Of a stretch of 64,000 nt of DNA, positions 54,178 to 62,871 are shown piece by piece (the first letter of the stretch is position 1; every line of letters begins with the position of its first letter). The stretch comes from an uncultured Lachnospiraceae bacterium. GTDB taxonomy: Bacteria; Bacillota; Clostridia; Lachnospirales; Lachnospiraceae. The notes under the pieces were generated by a model. It searched no databases. It saw only the letters and a list, made by a program, of their open reading frames with translations, and was not told the DNA's origin. Made by a program: the position numbers and the translations under genes. The stretch covers positions 62,001-126,000 of the forward strand of contig CAJUHH010000001.1 of NCBI GenBank assembly GCA_910585965.1. Direction: 5' to 3'.

Positions 54178-55464
54178 ATGATTATTATAACAGGTGGAAC
54201 AAGAAAACGTGGTGCAACGTGGTCTTATTATTTTGACCTCGGCACAATAGGCGGCAAACGCCAGAAGAAGGAAAAAGGCGGCTTCAAGACCAAAAAGGAA
54301 GCAGAAACGGCGCTTGCAAAAGCGATCAATGAATACAATAACTCGGGGCAGCTGTTTGAGCCTTCCGAAATCACGGTATCGGACTACCTTGACCAGTGGT
54401 ATGACTTGTACTGCAAGCCGAACCTGAAATACAATACACAGATAGGCTATCTGCGGATCATGGAAGGTCATTTGAAGCCCCGTTTCGGCCGGTACCGCTT
54501 AAAGGCCGTCACTGCTGCCGCATTGCAGGAATACGCCAACAAGCTGAAAACGGACGGGCTGGCCAAACACTCCATAACCGGGATCCTGTCCGTGTTCGGT
54601 GCGGCGCTGGATTATGCCGTTGAACCTCTGCACTATATCCCGGCCAACCCTATGCGCTATGTGAAATATCCCAAAGTGGAGAAGAAGCCCCGTGAAAGGA
54701 TCATCCTGATGCCGGAAGAATGGCGGCAGATCATTGACAAGTTCCCGGCCGGATCCCGTTACCATATCCCGCTGATGATCGAGTTTTATACCGGCCTGCG
54801 GATCAGCGAGGCCTTTGCCCTGACGTGGGATGACATAGACTTTGAAAACAAGACCCTGACCGTAAACAAGCAGATTGTAAAGCGGAACTTCGGGGCTGAT
54901 GTCCGCAGAGCCGTGGAAAAGACCGGGAAAAAGGAAATGCGCTCCTCATGGTACTTCACTACTACCAAAACACTGTCTTCCATGCGCACAATAAAATTCG
55001 GCGATACTTTATATCAGGCATTGAAGCAGGAACACACCGCCCAGCTGAAGAATGAATTGAAATACAGCGAATACTATACGATCCACGTCCTGAAAAAAGA
55101 GGGTGACGAAAAAGGGAATGACATGCAGCGCATTGTCCCCGTCCAGAAGTGCGTGGAATCAGCCCTGCCCCGTGTGCGCATGGTCTGCATAGCGGAAAAC
55201 GGGGAATACACTTCCACGGATTCCTTCAAATACTGCGCAAGGGTGATCCACAAGGAACTGCTGCTTGCTTTTGACTACCATTCCCTGCGGCACACCCATG
55301 CCACGATCCTGATTGAATCTGGCGCTGACGTGAAGGACGTGCAAACCCGGCTGGGTCACTCCAACATCCAGACCACCTTGCAGACCTATGTGCATGATAC
55401 GGAAGTCATGGCGGCACGTTCCGTTGACCTTTTTGAACAGGCAGCAGGGCAAAAAACTTCATAG
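54178..55464 (+). CDS. Tyrosine site-specific integrase
   Basis: This 428-residue phage/ICE-type integrase has an N-terminal arm-binding domain (1-50, TWSYYFDLGTIGGKRQKKEK), a SAM-like core-binding domain (60-165) and a catalytic domain with all key residues: Arg in TGLRISEAFAL, His-x-x-Arg in YHSLRHTHATIL, His in LGHSNIQTT and the nucleophile Tyr in LQTYVHDTE. GGAAAGG lies close before the ATG. It ends 138 bases from the 3' end of rlmD, so rlmD is the likely attachment gene. Confidence 0.92.
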   Translation: MIIITGGTRKRGATWSYYFDLGTIGGKRQKKEKGGFKTKKEAETALAKAINEYNNSGQLFEPSEITVSDYLDQWYDLYCKPNLKYNTQIGYLRIMEGHLKPRFGRYRLKAVTAAALQEYANKLKTDGLAKHSITGILSVFGAALDYAVEPLHYIPANPMRYVKYPKVEKKPRERIILMPEEWRQIIDKFPAGSRYHIPLMIEFYTGLRISEAFALTWDDIDFENKTLTVNKQIVKRNFGADVRRAVEKTGKKEMRSSWYFTTTKTLSSMRTIKFGDTLYQALKQEHTAQLKNELKYSEYYTIHVLKKEGDEKGNDMQRIVPVQKCVESALPRVRMVCIAENGEYTSTDSFKYCARVIHKELLLAFDYHSLRHTHATILIESGADVKDVQTRLGHSNIQTTLQTYVHDTEVMAARSVDLFEQAAGQKTS

Positions 55465-55478
55465 AATACCAAAAAAGA

Positions 55479-55517
55479 GGGCTGACAGCAAAAGTTCACG
55501 CTGTTCAGCCCTTTCTT
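55479..55517 (+). terminator. Terminator of the integrase gene
   Basis: GGGCTGACAGC and GCTGTTCAGCCC pair (one mismatch side) and are followed by TTTCTTA. Confidence 0.75.
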
Positions 55518-55544
55518 AACATTTTGGGCGGTTTTTCAGAATTG

Positions 55545-55570
55545 CGGTGGCAAATCGGTGGCAAGCCACC
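55545..55570. repeat. Direct CGGTGGCAA repeats and palindrome near the integrase
   Basis: CGGTGGCAA occurs at 55545-55553 and again at 55556-55564. The second copy also forms GGTGGC-AA-GCCACC. Between an integrase and its target gene, such repeats are candidates for arm-type integrase binding sites at one end of the element. Confidence 0.5.
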
Positions 55571-55602
55571 CATTTTTGCACCCTTTAAATCCTTGAAAAA
55601 CC

Positions 55603-57063
55603 TTATTTTATGCGGCTTAAAGCCACTATAGTTTCTATATGCACCGTCCCCCCAAACTGATCCACCGCCCTCGCCCGCTTCAGCTCATACCCCCCATCGC
55701 ACAATACCCTCAAATCCCTCGCCAGCGTTGCCGGATCGCAGCTCACATACACAATCCGTTCCGGCTGCATCTTCAGCATCGTTTCCAAGCAAGCCCTGTC
55801 GCATCCCTTCCTCGGAGGATCCACCACGATTACATCCGCCCGGATTCCCTCCTTTTCATATTTCTCCGGCAGGACTTCCTCCGCTCTCCCCTCAAAAAAT
55901 TCCGCATTTTCTATCCTGTTATATAACGCATTCTCCCTGGCATCCTGCACCGCCTGAGGAACTGCCTCCACGCCATAAACCTTCCCGGCCTTCCCGGCCA
56001 GAAAAAGAGAAATCGTCCCGATCCCGCAATACAAATCCCACACCGTTTCTTTCCCGGTCAGCCCTGCATATTCCAAGGCAAGACTATACAGCTTTTCTGT
56101 CTGAACCGGGTTCACCTGATAAAAAGAAAGCGGCGATATATGAAAAACAATTCCCTGGTCCATAAGGGAAAAATCCTCTGTATTTCTCCTATGGATTGTA
56201 TCGCAGATCTTATCCTCCCCCCATACCGTATACACTTTTTCGCCCATAATCACATTCGTTCTATCCGTATTGATGCATACTGACATGCTTGTCATTCCTT
56301 CTATTTCTGACAGCCTGTCCAACAATTCCCCCTGAAAAGGAAAAAATTCCCTCCCCTTTTTCCCGCTTCCCTTTCTGTCATTCACCACCAGGCATACCAT
56401 CAGCTCCCCGCTGGCAAAACCTTTGCGTATCAGAATATGCCTGACCAGTCCCAATCCCGTTTTTTCGTCATATGCCGGAATAAGATATTTACGCATATGA
56501 TTCAGAATACATTCCAATATTTCCCGGTTTTCCTCCGCCCCCAAGGCGCAGTCCGTATTCGCAATAATATCGTGGGTCCTGCCAGCATAAAAACCAGCAA
56601 CCAGATTTCCCTCTTTATCCGTCCCAATCGGAAACTGGGCTTTGTTCCGATAGCGGTATGCACTCTCCATGCCGACAATCGGTTCCATCACCTGCTCTAC
56701 GAATTCTTCCGCAAATCCCCCGATCCGTACCAGGTCATTTTTTACCTTTCTTTGCTTATAATCCAGCTGCGCTCGGTAATCCATCGCCTGTATCTGGCAG
56801 CCCCCGCACCGCCTGTGGTATCTGCACAGCGGCTCCACCCTCACCTCCGATGGTACTACGATTTCTTCCAGCTTCGCATAAGCATAATTCTTTTTTGCCT
56901 TCATAATCTTGCATCTTACCACATCGCCGATTACTGCGTCCTTCACAAAAAGGGTATAGCCCTCGATTTTGCCTATACCCTCTCCGTCATTCCCAATATC
57001 CTCGATTTTTACTGTAAAAACATCATCCTTTTTATAAAGAATGTCATTTCCCTTATGTCCCAT
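55603..57063 (-). CDS. rlmD: 23S rRNA (uracil-C5)-methyltransferase, RlmD/RumA type
   Basis: This 486-residue enzyme methylates a uracil in 23S rRNA. It has a TRAM RNA-binding domain (about 10-70), then an iron-sulfur cluster motif with Cys80, Cys86 and Cys89 (CRYHRRCGGCQ) and a further Cys in NTDCALG. The SAM-methyltransferase domain follows, with VWDLYCGIGTISLFLAG, VDPPRKGCDR and the catalytic Cys in RIVYVSCDPATLARDL. The C-terminus GGTVHIETIVALSRIK is complete even though the integrase abuts it. Clostridia often carry several RumA-like paralogues, so the exact site (m5U747 or m5U1939) is not certain. It starts two bases after yhaM. Confidence 0.9.
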   Translation of the reverse strand: MGHKGNDILYKKDDVFTVKIEDIGNDGEGIGKIEGYTLFVKDAVIGDVVRCKIMKAKKNYAYAKLEEIVVPSEVRVEPLCRYHRRCGGCQIQAMDYRAQLDYKQRKVKNDLVRIGGFAEEFVEQVMEPIVGMESAYRYRNKAQFPIGTDKEGNLVAGFYAGRTHDIIANTDCALGAEENREILECILNHMRKYLIPAYDEKTGLGLVRHILIRKGFASGELMVCLVVNDRKGSGKKGREFFPFQGELLDRLSEIEGMTSMSVCINTDRTNVIMGEKVYTVWGEDKICDTIHRRNTEDFSLMDQGIVFHISPLSFYQVNPVQTEKLYSLALEYAGLTGKETVWDLYCGIGTISLFLAGKAGKVYGVEAVPQAVQDARENALYNRIENAEFFEGRAEEVLPEKYEKEGIRADVIVVDPPRKGCDRACLETMLKMQPERIVYVSCDPATLARDLRVLCDGGYELKRARAVDQFGGTVHIETIVALSRIK

Positions 57064-57065
57064 CC

Positions 57066-58010
57066 TTATTCCATCCTTGTTGCCCTTAAATTAGATTCAA
57101 ACAAACGGTTAAATCCCAGCCATCCTGTTTCTTTCGCATGATTCAAAATCTCCGTGAAAGTCTGCATTTTCGCATCCGTATTGTCCGCAAAGTTAAGCGC
57201 CATCGCCTCCATGATCGCCGGTTTTTTCGGAGAACCGAATTCATATTCCCCGTGATGAGCAAGAATACAATGCTTCAGCTCGCCCGCAAGAACGGTCGGA
57301 AAACCCTTGATCTCCCTGATCTTTTCCCCTACCATTTCCGTTCCCATCACGATATGGCCCAAGAGCTGTCCGTCGTCCGTATAATCGTTCTCCGGAAATA
57401 AGGATAACTCCTTCACTTTTCCGATGTCATGGCAGATCGCCGCGCTGATCAGCAAATCCTTTTTTAACAAAGGATATGCCTTGCAGTAATATTCACACAA
57501 TTTTGTCACGCTCAACGTATGCTCCAGCAGCCCGCCCACAAAACCATGATGCACCGTTTTTGCTGCAGAAGACTGCTTGAAAGCTTTTACAAACCCTTCA
57601 TCTTTTATAAAAAATGCCTCCAGCAGAGTCCGCAGATATAGGTTCTCCACCCTCTTTATGTAGCCCAGCAGCTCCCCATACATCTCTTCAATGTCTTTGC
57701 TGCTGACTGGAAGATAATCCGCAGGAACATATTCTCCCTCCTGGCATTTCCGTATACGCTTCACATTGACCTGAAGCGCGTTCTGAAAACACGTCACTTC
57801 CCCATACACTTCAATATAATCCAGGGAATCAAACTCCCCGATGCCCGGATTATGGGGATCCCATACCTTTGCATCCAAAGTCCCCGTCTTATCTTGTAAA
57901 ATTACATTGTCATAAGCCTTCCCGTTCTTTGTCACTGCAGACTGCTTATGCTTGCATAAATAGATGTCGAATACCCGGTCGCCTTCTTTATAATCTTTGA
58001 TATATTTCAT
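57066..58010 (-). CDS. yhaM: 3'-5' exoribonuclease YhaM-like
   Basis: This 314-residue protein has an N-terminal OB fold (1-95, DNVILQDKTGTLDAKVWDP) and an HD phosphohydrolase domain: HHGFVGGLLEHTLSV, ICHDIGKVKEL, GHIVMGTEMV and HCILAHHGEYEFGSPKKP. That order is typical of YhaM/CBF1, which trims RNA 3' ends. It is co-transcribed with rlmD, an RNA-modification neighbour that fits. The OB fold is somewhat shorter than in Bacillus. Confidence 0.9.
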   Translation of the reverse strand: MKYIKDYKEGDRVFDIYLCKHKQSAVTKNGKAYDNVILQDKTGTLDAKVWDPHNPGIGEFDSLDYIEVYGEVTCFQNALQVNVKRIRKCQEGEYVPADYLPVSSKDIEEMYGELLGYIKRVENLYLRTLLEAFFIKDEGFVKAFKQSSAAKTVHHGFVGGLLEHTLSVTKLCEYYCKAYPLLKKDLLISAAICHDIGKVKELSLFPENDYTDDGQLLGHIVMGTEMVGEKIREIKGFPTVLAGELKHCILAHHGEYEFGSPKKPAIMEAMALNFADNTDAKMQTFTEILNHAKETGWLGFNRLFESNLRATRME

Positions 58011-58068
58011 TTCTTGCTTCCCTTTCTCTCTCTGCCCTTATCTTTTACTGGTTTAAAAACTATTTCCA

Positions 58069-59427
58069 TCATTCCAGATTCCCCAGCGTCACATCCACTT
58101 CCATCCGTACATATTCCTCCGGCCCCTGCCGCATCAAAACGATAGATGCCGTCTCGTTCGGCTGTCCTTCCATCAGGGCATTCACCAGATCCCCATAAGT
58201 ATGGATCTCCTTTTCTTTAATTCCTACAATGACATCGCCGCTCTGTATCCCTGCTTCCATAGCCGGGGAATCCATTTCGATTTCTGTAATATAGGCCCCA
58301 TACGGCACGCCAAGGTTCTCATTTGCCTCCGGCGTCACATCCGTTCCATGGGTTCCAAGATAAGCCTGCTTCTTTCCATTGCTCATCCGCTCGATCACTT
58401 TCCGCAGTTCGGTGATCCCTATCGCCGACACCAGATTTTTCATATCATCGCTATTATGCGAACCATCAATCATGCCAAGCATCTGCCCCTTTAAATTAAC
58501 AAGAACCCCCGAAGCTTTCTGGCTTCCATAAATATCCGTAGTAATCAGCTTATAGTAAGAATCCACCATATTAATACTTATATTATTAGATGTCACCATT
58601 CCATAACATACGGAATACCCGTTCCCCAAAGGACTGCCGATAGCGATTACCGGGTTTCCGACAATGGCGCTGTTGCTGGAGCTGGTCGTCAGATCCGCCG
58701 CTTTGACCAAATCCGCCGTATCCTTCCCCACTTCCTCCGCCTGCACGGAAACCACCGCCAGCTTCGTATTAGCATCCCTTTCCCGCAGCTCCGCCTTTCC
58801 CTGCGTTCCGTTGCAGAATGTCACCATGATGCTTTCTGCATCGATCACCTTTTCATAATTAACAAGAATCAATATTTCTTTCGGCAGCTTAGCCACGATC
58901 ACTCCGGAAGTCTGCCCCTTGCTTTCATATGGATTATTAAACCAATCTACATTCGATACCGAACCGGTCACTGTCACTACTGATTTGCCTGCCTCCGCAG
59001 CTATTCCCGACAGGGAACTGTACATTTCAGCATAATCCTCCATATCCAGCTGGATCCCGTTCAATATTTTTTCTATCTGCTCATCCTGGATCACGATCTC
59101 TGTCGGCGGCTCCGGCTCCGGCTCCATCTCCGAGTCGTCCACAATCATATCCTCCGGGAGAATCTCCTCCGTTTCTTCCGGAAATTCAATGGGTTCCGGC
59201 TCTTCTTCCGGGTACAGCCAGTTACTGATCACCGGTTCTAGAAGAAGAAAAGTCAGGCATGCGACAAGCGAAAAAACCACCGCCATCGCCGCAGTAATCA
59301 AAGTACGCCGAAGCAGCTTCTTTTTATTGATCGGACGCTGCCTGATCGTTTCCGTTATAAAATCCGAATCTTGTTTTTGAATTTTTACCTCTGAATCTAT
59401 ATCCTTTTTATTTTTTTCACTATTCAT
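58069..59427 (-). CDS. HtrA-like membrane protein with PDZ domain and no catalytic triad
   Basis: This 452-residue protein has one transmembrane helix (41-63), a Pro/Glu-rich linker (72-112), a trypsin-like HtrA domain (about 130-345) and a PDZ domain (about 355-445, with ITEIEMDSPAMEAGIQSGDV). The triad is gone: the His position in the LTNxHV motif is Glu192 (LVNYEKV), the Asp of DLAV is Lys222 (TKLAVVSV) and the Ser of GNSGGP is Ala305 (KASGVLVN). The fold motifs GSPLG and the strand pattern remain. It is therefore a probable pseudoprotease that binds rather than cuts. It is transcribed divergently from mutS2. Confidence 0.85.
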   Translation of the reverse strand: MNSEKNKKDIDSEVKIQKQDSDFITETIRQRPINKKKLLRRTLITAAMAVVFSLVACLTFLLLEPVISNWLYPEEEPEPIEFPEETEEILPEDMIVDDSEMEPEPEPPTEIVIQDEQIEKILNGIQLDMEDYAEMYSSLSGIAAEAGKSVVTVTGSVSNVDWFNNPYESKGQTSGVIVAKLPKEILILVNYEKVIDAESIMVTFCNGTQGKAELRERDANTKLAVVSVQAEEVGKDTADLVKAADLTTSSSNSAIVGNPVIAIGSPLGNGYSVCYGMVTSNNISINMVDSYYKLITTDIYGSQKASGVLVNLKGQMLGMIDGSHNSDDMKNLVSAIGITELRKVIERMSNGKKQAYLGTHGTDVTPEANENLGVPYGAYITEIEMDSPAMEAGIQSGDVIVGIKEKEIHTYGDLVNALMEGQPNETASIVLMRQGPEEYVRMEVDVTLGNLE

Positions 59428-59540
59428 AAAAATGCTGATCTTCCTTATATTATATGGAGAATGATGAAAGGGTGCCGATTAACTTTATTAGTATAGCTTG
59501 TTTTGGGGGGAATGTAAATGGGGTTTCTTGCGGCAACACA

Positions 59541-59592
59541 GAAATCATTTTTTGCAGCCATGCGCGCCATGCTGGCTGCAAAAAATGATTTC
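59541..59592. repeat. Long perfect inverted repeat between htrA-like gene and mutS2
   Basis: Two 19-base arms (GAAATCATTTTTTGCAGCC and its exact complement) flank a 14-base loop. It lies in the 306-base divergent interval 59428-59733, which contains no other clear feature. No T-run follows on either side, so it is not a standard terminator. Confidence 0.8.
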
Positions 59593-59733
59593 CATCTTTC
59601 GGCAAAGAACAATCCTTCATAGTATTTTCCCCACCCATATGCTATAATAAGTAAGTCAGGCAATCGCGAAGATGGTCGTATCCTCCCCGCCATTCCCCAA
59701 CTACCCTATAACTCATTTGACAGGAAAAATATT

Positions 59734-62112
59734 ATGAACGAGAAAGTATTGCAAACCTTAGAATATCATAAAATCATTGACATGCTTGTTGAAAAAGCGG
59801 ATTCAGATCCAGGACGGAAGCTGTGCCGGGATTTGAGTCCTTATAGTGACGTTAATGTCATAAATGAAGCGCAGCGGCAGACTTCCGATGCGCTTTCCCG
59901 TCTGTTTAAAAAGGGTTCCACCTCTTTCGGCGGGAATAAAGATCTGGGATATGCGATGAAGTCCCTGGAAGTCGGGGGCGTTTTGTCCGTTACGGAATTG
60001 TTAAGCATTGCCGGACTCCTGGAGAATGTGAGCCGGATCAAGACTTATGGACGGCGGGAGCGGGAAGAGGAGGAACGGGATTCCCTGGATGATTTTTTTG
60101 ATCTCTTAGAACCCCTTTCCCCGCTTTCGCAGGAAATCCGGCGGTGTATTTTATCGGAAGACGAGATCAGCGACGATGCCAGTCCGGCATTAAAACATAT
60201 CCGCCGGAGCATGCGGATCGCCAACGAAAAAATCCATTCCCAGCTTACGGGCATGTTAAGCGGCTCCTGCCGTACTTATCTGCAAGATGCCGTAATTACA
60301 ATGCGCAATGACAGATACTGCATTCCCGTGAAAGCGGAGTACAAGAACCAAGTCCCAGGAATGATCCATGACCAGTCCTCTACCGGCTCCACATTATTTA
60401 TCGAGCCGGCTGCCGTAGTATCGCTGAATAACCAGATCAAGGAACTCGCTCTTCAGGAACAGGAAGAAATCCGGCAGATACTGACTGATTTGAGCGCCCA
60501 GGCGACGGGGCATGTCGATGTGATTTCGCAGAACCAGAAGATGATGACGACTTTGGATTTTATTTTTGCCAAAGCCTCCTTAGCGATGGAGCAGAACGCT
60601 ACCGCTCCTGTTTTTAATACTGACGGTTATGTCAATATACGGAAAGGAAGGCATCCCCTTCTGGATAAAAAGAAAGCTGTCCCTATTGACGTATATCTGG
60701 GCAGGGATTTTGACTTGCTTATTGTCACCGGCCCTAATACCGGCGGGAAAACCGTTTCCTTAAAAACGGTCGGACTGTTTGCACTGATGGGACAATCCGG
60801 GCTGCATATTCCCGCCCTGGATCGGTCTGAACTGCCGGTTTTTTCGGAAGTATATGCAGATATCGGCGACGAACAGAGCATTGAGCAGAGCCTCAGCACT
60901 TTTTCCTCCCATATGACGCGCATCGTCTCGATCCTGAAACATGCGGACTGCAATTCCCTCTGCTTGTTCGATGAACTCGGTGCCGGCACGGACCCGACGG
61001 AGGGAGCCGCCCTGGCGATCGCCGTCCTCGACTATCTGCACCAAAGGGGCATCCGTACTATGGCGACTACCCACTATAGCGAGCTGAAAGTATATGCTCT
61101 TTCCACGCCCCACGTGGAAAATGCCTGCTGCGAGTTCGATGTGGACACCCTGCAGCCTACTTACCGGCTTTTGATCGGCATCCCCGGCAAGAGCAATGCT
61201 TTCGCCATATCCTCCAAACTGGGACTGCCCGATCATATCATCCAGTCCGCAAAGGCCCAGATCAGCCAGGAAAATACCAGTTTTGAGGACTTACTGGCCG
61301 ATTTGGAGCATAAGAGAACCACGATAGAAAACGAGCGTCTGGAAATCGTTTCTTATAAAGATGAGATTAAACAGTTGAAGGATAAGCTGCAAAAAAGAGA
61401 AGAGAAAATCCAGGAGACAAAAGACCGCATCCTGAAAGAAGCCAACGAAAAGGCAAGGGATATCCTTCAGGAAGCAAAGGATGTGGCCGATGAAACCATT
61501 CGGGTCTTCCAAAAGGCCGGGCCTGGCGCTTCCATGAAAGATCTGGAAAAAACGCGGGAAAAAATACGGGAAGGGATTTCGGATAAAAATGACAAACTTT
61601 CGTTAAAGGCAAAACAGCCTCCGAAAAAGCAGCCCTCTCCCAAGCAGCTGAAGCTGGGGGACAGTGTCAAAATCCTTTCCATGGGGTTAAAAGGCACCGT
61701 GAGTTCCCTGCCGGACCATAAAGGCAACTTATTCGTCCAATGCGGCATTATCCGCTCCCAGACGAATATCAGCGAAATCGTCTTTATCGATGACGAGCCG
61801 GTGACAAAACCGTCATTTTCTGCCCGCTCCGGCACGGGCAACATGAAAATGTCTAAGTCCTATCATATTTCCCCTGAAATCAATCTTCTGGGAAAAACGG
61901 TGGACGAAGCAATTGCAGAACTGGATAAATATTTGGACGATGCCTATCTTTCCCATCTTTCCACTGTCCGCATCGTACACGGCAAAGGAACCGGGGCGCT
62001 CCGAAAAGCGGTCCAAGGGCATCTGAAAAAAGTGAAATATATCCAATCCTTCCGGCAGGGGGAACATGGGGAAGGCGACGCAGGCGTCACTATTGCAACT
62101 TTTAAATCCTGA
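59734..62112 (+). CDS. mutS2: MutS2 endonuclease/ATPase
   Basis: This 792-residue protein has clamp and lever domains without the mismatch-recognition domain of MutS. The ATPase has Walker A GPNTGGKT (about 332-339), signature region EQSLSTFSSHM and Walker B LCLFDELGAGTDP. A coiled coil (about 520-600) and a KOW-like segment (LKLGDSVKILSMGLKGTVSS) follow, then a C-terminal Smr domain (about 715-792, INLLGKTVDEAI and RIVHGKGTGALR). MutS2 acts in recombination control and in rescuing collided ribosomes. All motifs are intact. Confidence 0.95.
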   Translation: MNEKVLQTLEYHKIIDMLVEKADSDPGRKLCRDLSPYSDVNVINEAQRQTSDALSRLFKKGSTSFGGNKDLGYAMKSLEVGGVLSVTELLSIAGLLENVSRIKTYGRREREEEERDSLDDFFDLLEPLSPLSQEIRRCILSEDEISDDASPALKHIRRSMRIANEKIHSQLTGMLSGSCRTYLQDAVITMRNDRYCIPVKAEYKNQVPGMIHDQSSTGSTLFIEPAAVVSLNNQIKELALQEQEEIRQILTDLSAQATGHVDVISQNQKMMTTLDFIFAKASLAMEQNATAPVFNTDGYVNIRKGRHPLLDKKKAVPIDVYLGRDFDLLIVTGPNTGGKTVSLKTVGLFALMGQSGLHIPALDRSELPVFSEVYADIGDEQSIEQSLSTFSSHMTRIVSILKHADCNSLCLFDELGAGTDPTEGAALAIAVLDYLHQRGIRTMATTHYSELKVYALSTPHVENACCEFDVDTLQPTYRLLIGIPGKSNAFAISSKLGLPDHIIQSAKAQISQENTSFEDLLADLEHKRTTIENERLEIVSYKDEIKQLKDKLQKREEKIQETKDRILKEANEKARDILQEAKDVADETIRVFQKAGPGASMKDLEKTREKIREGISDKNDKLSLKAKQPPKKQPSPKQLKLGDSVKILSMGLKGTVSSLPDHKGNLFVQCGIIRSQTNISEIVFIDDEPVTKPSFSARSGTGNMKMSKSYHISPEINLLGKTVDEAIAELDKYLDDAYLSHLSTVRIVHGKGTGALRKAVQGHLKKVKYIQSFRQGEHGEGDAGVTIATFKS

Positions 62113-62149
62113 CAGAAACCAGCGCCGATGTAAGGGCTGAGAGAAAGGC

Positions 62150-62869
62150 ATGGTTATCGATATGGTAAGCAAACAAAAAATATTAATTGTAGACGATGAC
62201 AACAATATTGCAGAGTTGATTTCTTTATATCTTACCAAAGAATGTTTTGAAACGATGATTGTCAACGACGGGGAATCCGCCCTGGCTGCGGCTGACTCCT
62301 TTGCCCCCAGCCTGATCCTCCTGGATCTGATGCTTCCGGGCATTGACGGTTATCAGGTCTGCCGAGAAGTCCGGGCAAAATCCACGATTCCGATCATCAT
62401 GCTTTCGGCAAAAGGGGAGATTTTTGATAAAGTCCTCGGGCTGGAACTTGGGGCCGACGACTATATGGAAAAACCCTTCGATTCCAAGGAACTGGTGGCC
62501 AGGGTCAAAGCGGTATTAAGGCGCTATAAGCCCTCGCCTGCCGCCTCTGCGGCTTCTAATATCAAAAGCGTGGAATATCCGGACCTGATCATTAACCAGA
62601 CGAATTACTCCGTCATTTATATGGGCCAAACGATCGATATGCCTCCCAAGGAGCTGGAACTTCTTTATTTCCTGGCCTCCTCCCCTAACCACGTATATAC
62701 CAGGGAGCAGCTTCTCGACCAAATATGGGGCTATGAATATATCGGGGACACGCGTACCGTAGACGTACACATTAAGCGCCTCCGGGAAAAAATCAAGGAC
62801 CACGCTTCCTGGCGCATCAATACTGTCTGGGGGGTAGGTTATAAGTTTGAGGTAAAGGCAGGGGCGTGA
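62150..62869 (+). CDS. OmpR-family response regulator
   Basis: This 239-residue protein has a receiver domain (1-120: ILIVDDDNNIAE, phospho-acceptor Asp in LILLDLMLPGIDGY, IIMLSAKGE, and Lys in MEKPFD) and a C-terminal winged helix (145-235: PPKELELLYFLASSPNHVYT, DTRTVDVHIKRLREKI, NTVWGVGYKFE). Two starts are possible, 62150 and 62162, sharing one AGAAAGG site. The gene follows mutS2 by 37 bases and is followed after two bases by its kinase. Confidence 0.93.
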   Translation: MVIDMVSKQKILIVDDDNNIAELISLYLTKECFETMIVNDGESALAAADSFAPSLILLDLMLPGIDGYQVCREVRAKSTIPIIMLSAKGEIFDKVLGLELGADDYMEKPFDSKELVARVKAVLRRYKPSPAASAASNIKSVEYPDLIINQTNYSVIYMGQTIDMPPKELELLYFLASSPNHVYTREQLLDQIWGYEYIGDTRTVDVHIKRLREKIKDHASWRINTVWGVGYKFEVKAGA

Positions 62870-62871
62870 CT

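Noticed and set aside
55545..55620. Left-end copy of the rlmD 3' end as the second att site
   Set aside because: I searched by eye for repeats of the rlmD end (TTATTTTATGCGGC) in 42-55 kb and found none, so no left boundary is reported.
59541..59592. Bidirectional terminator between the htrA-like gene and mutS2
   Set aside because: Both genes are transcribed away from it, and the stem has no flanking T-run.
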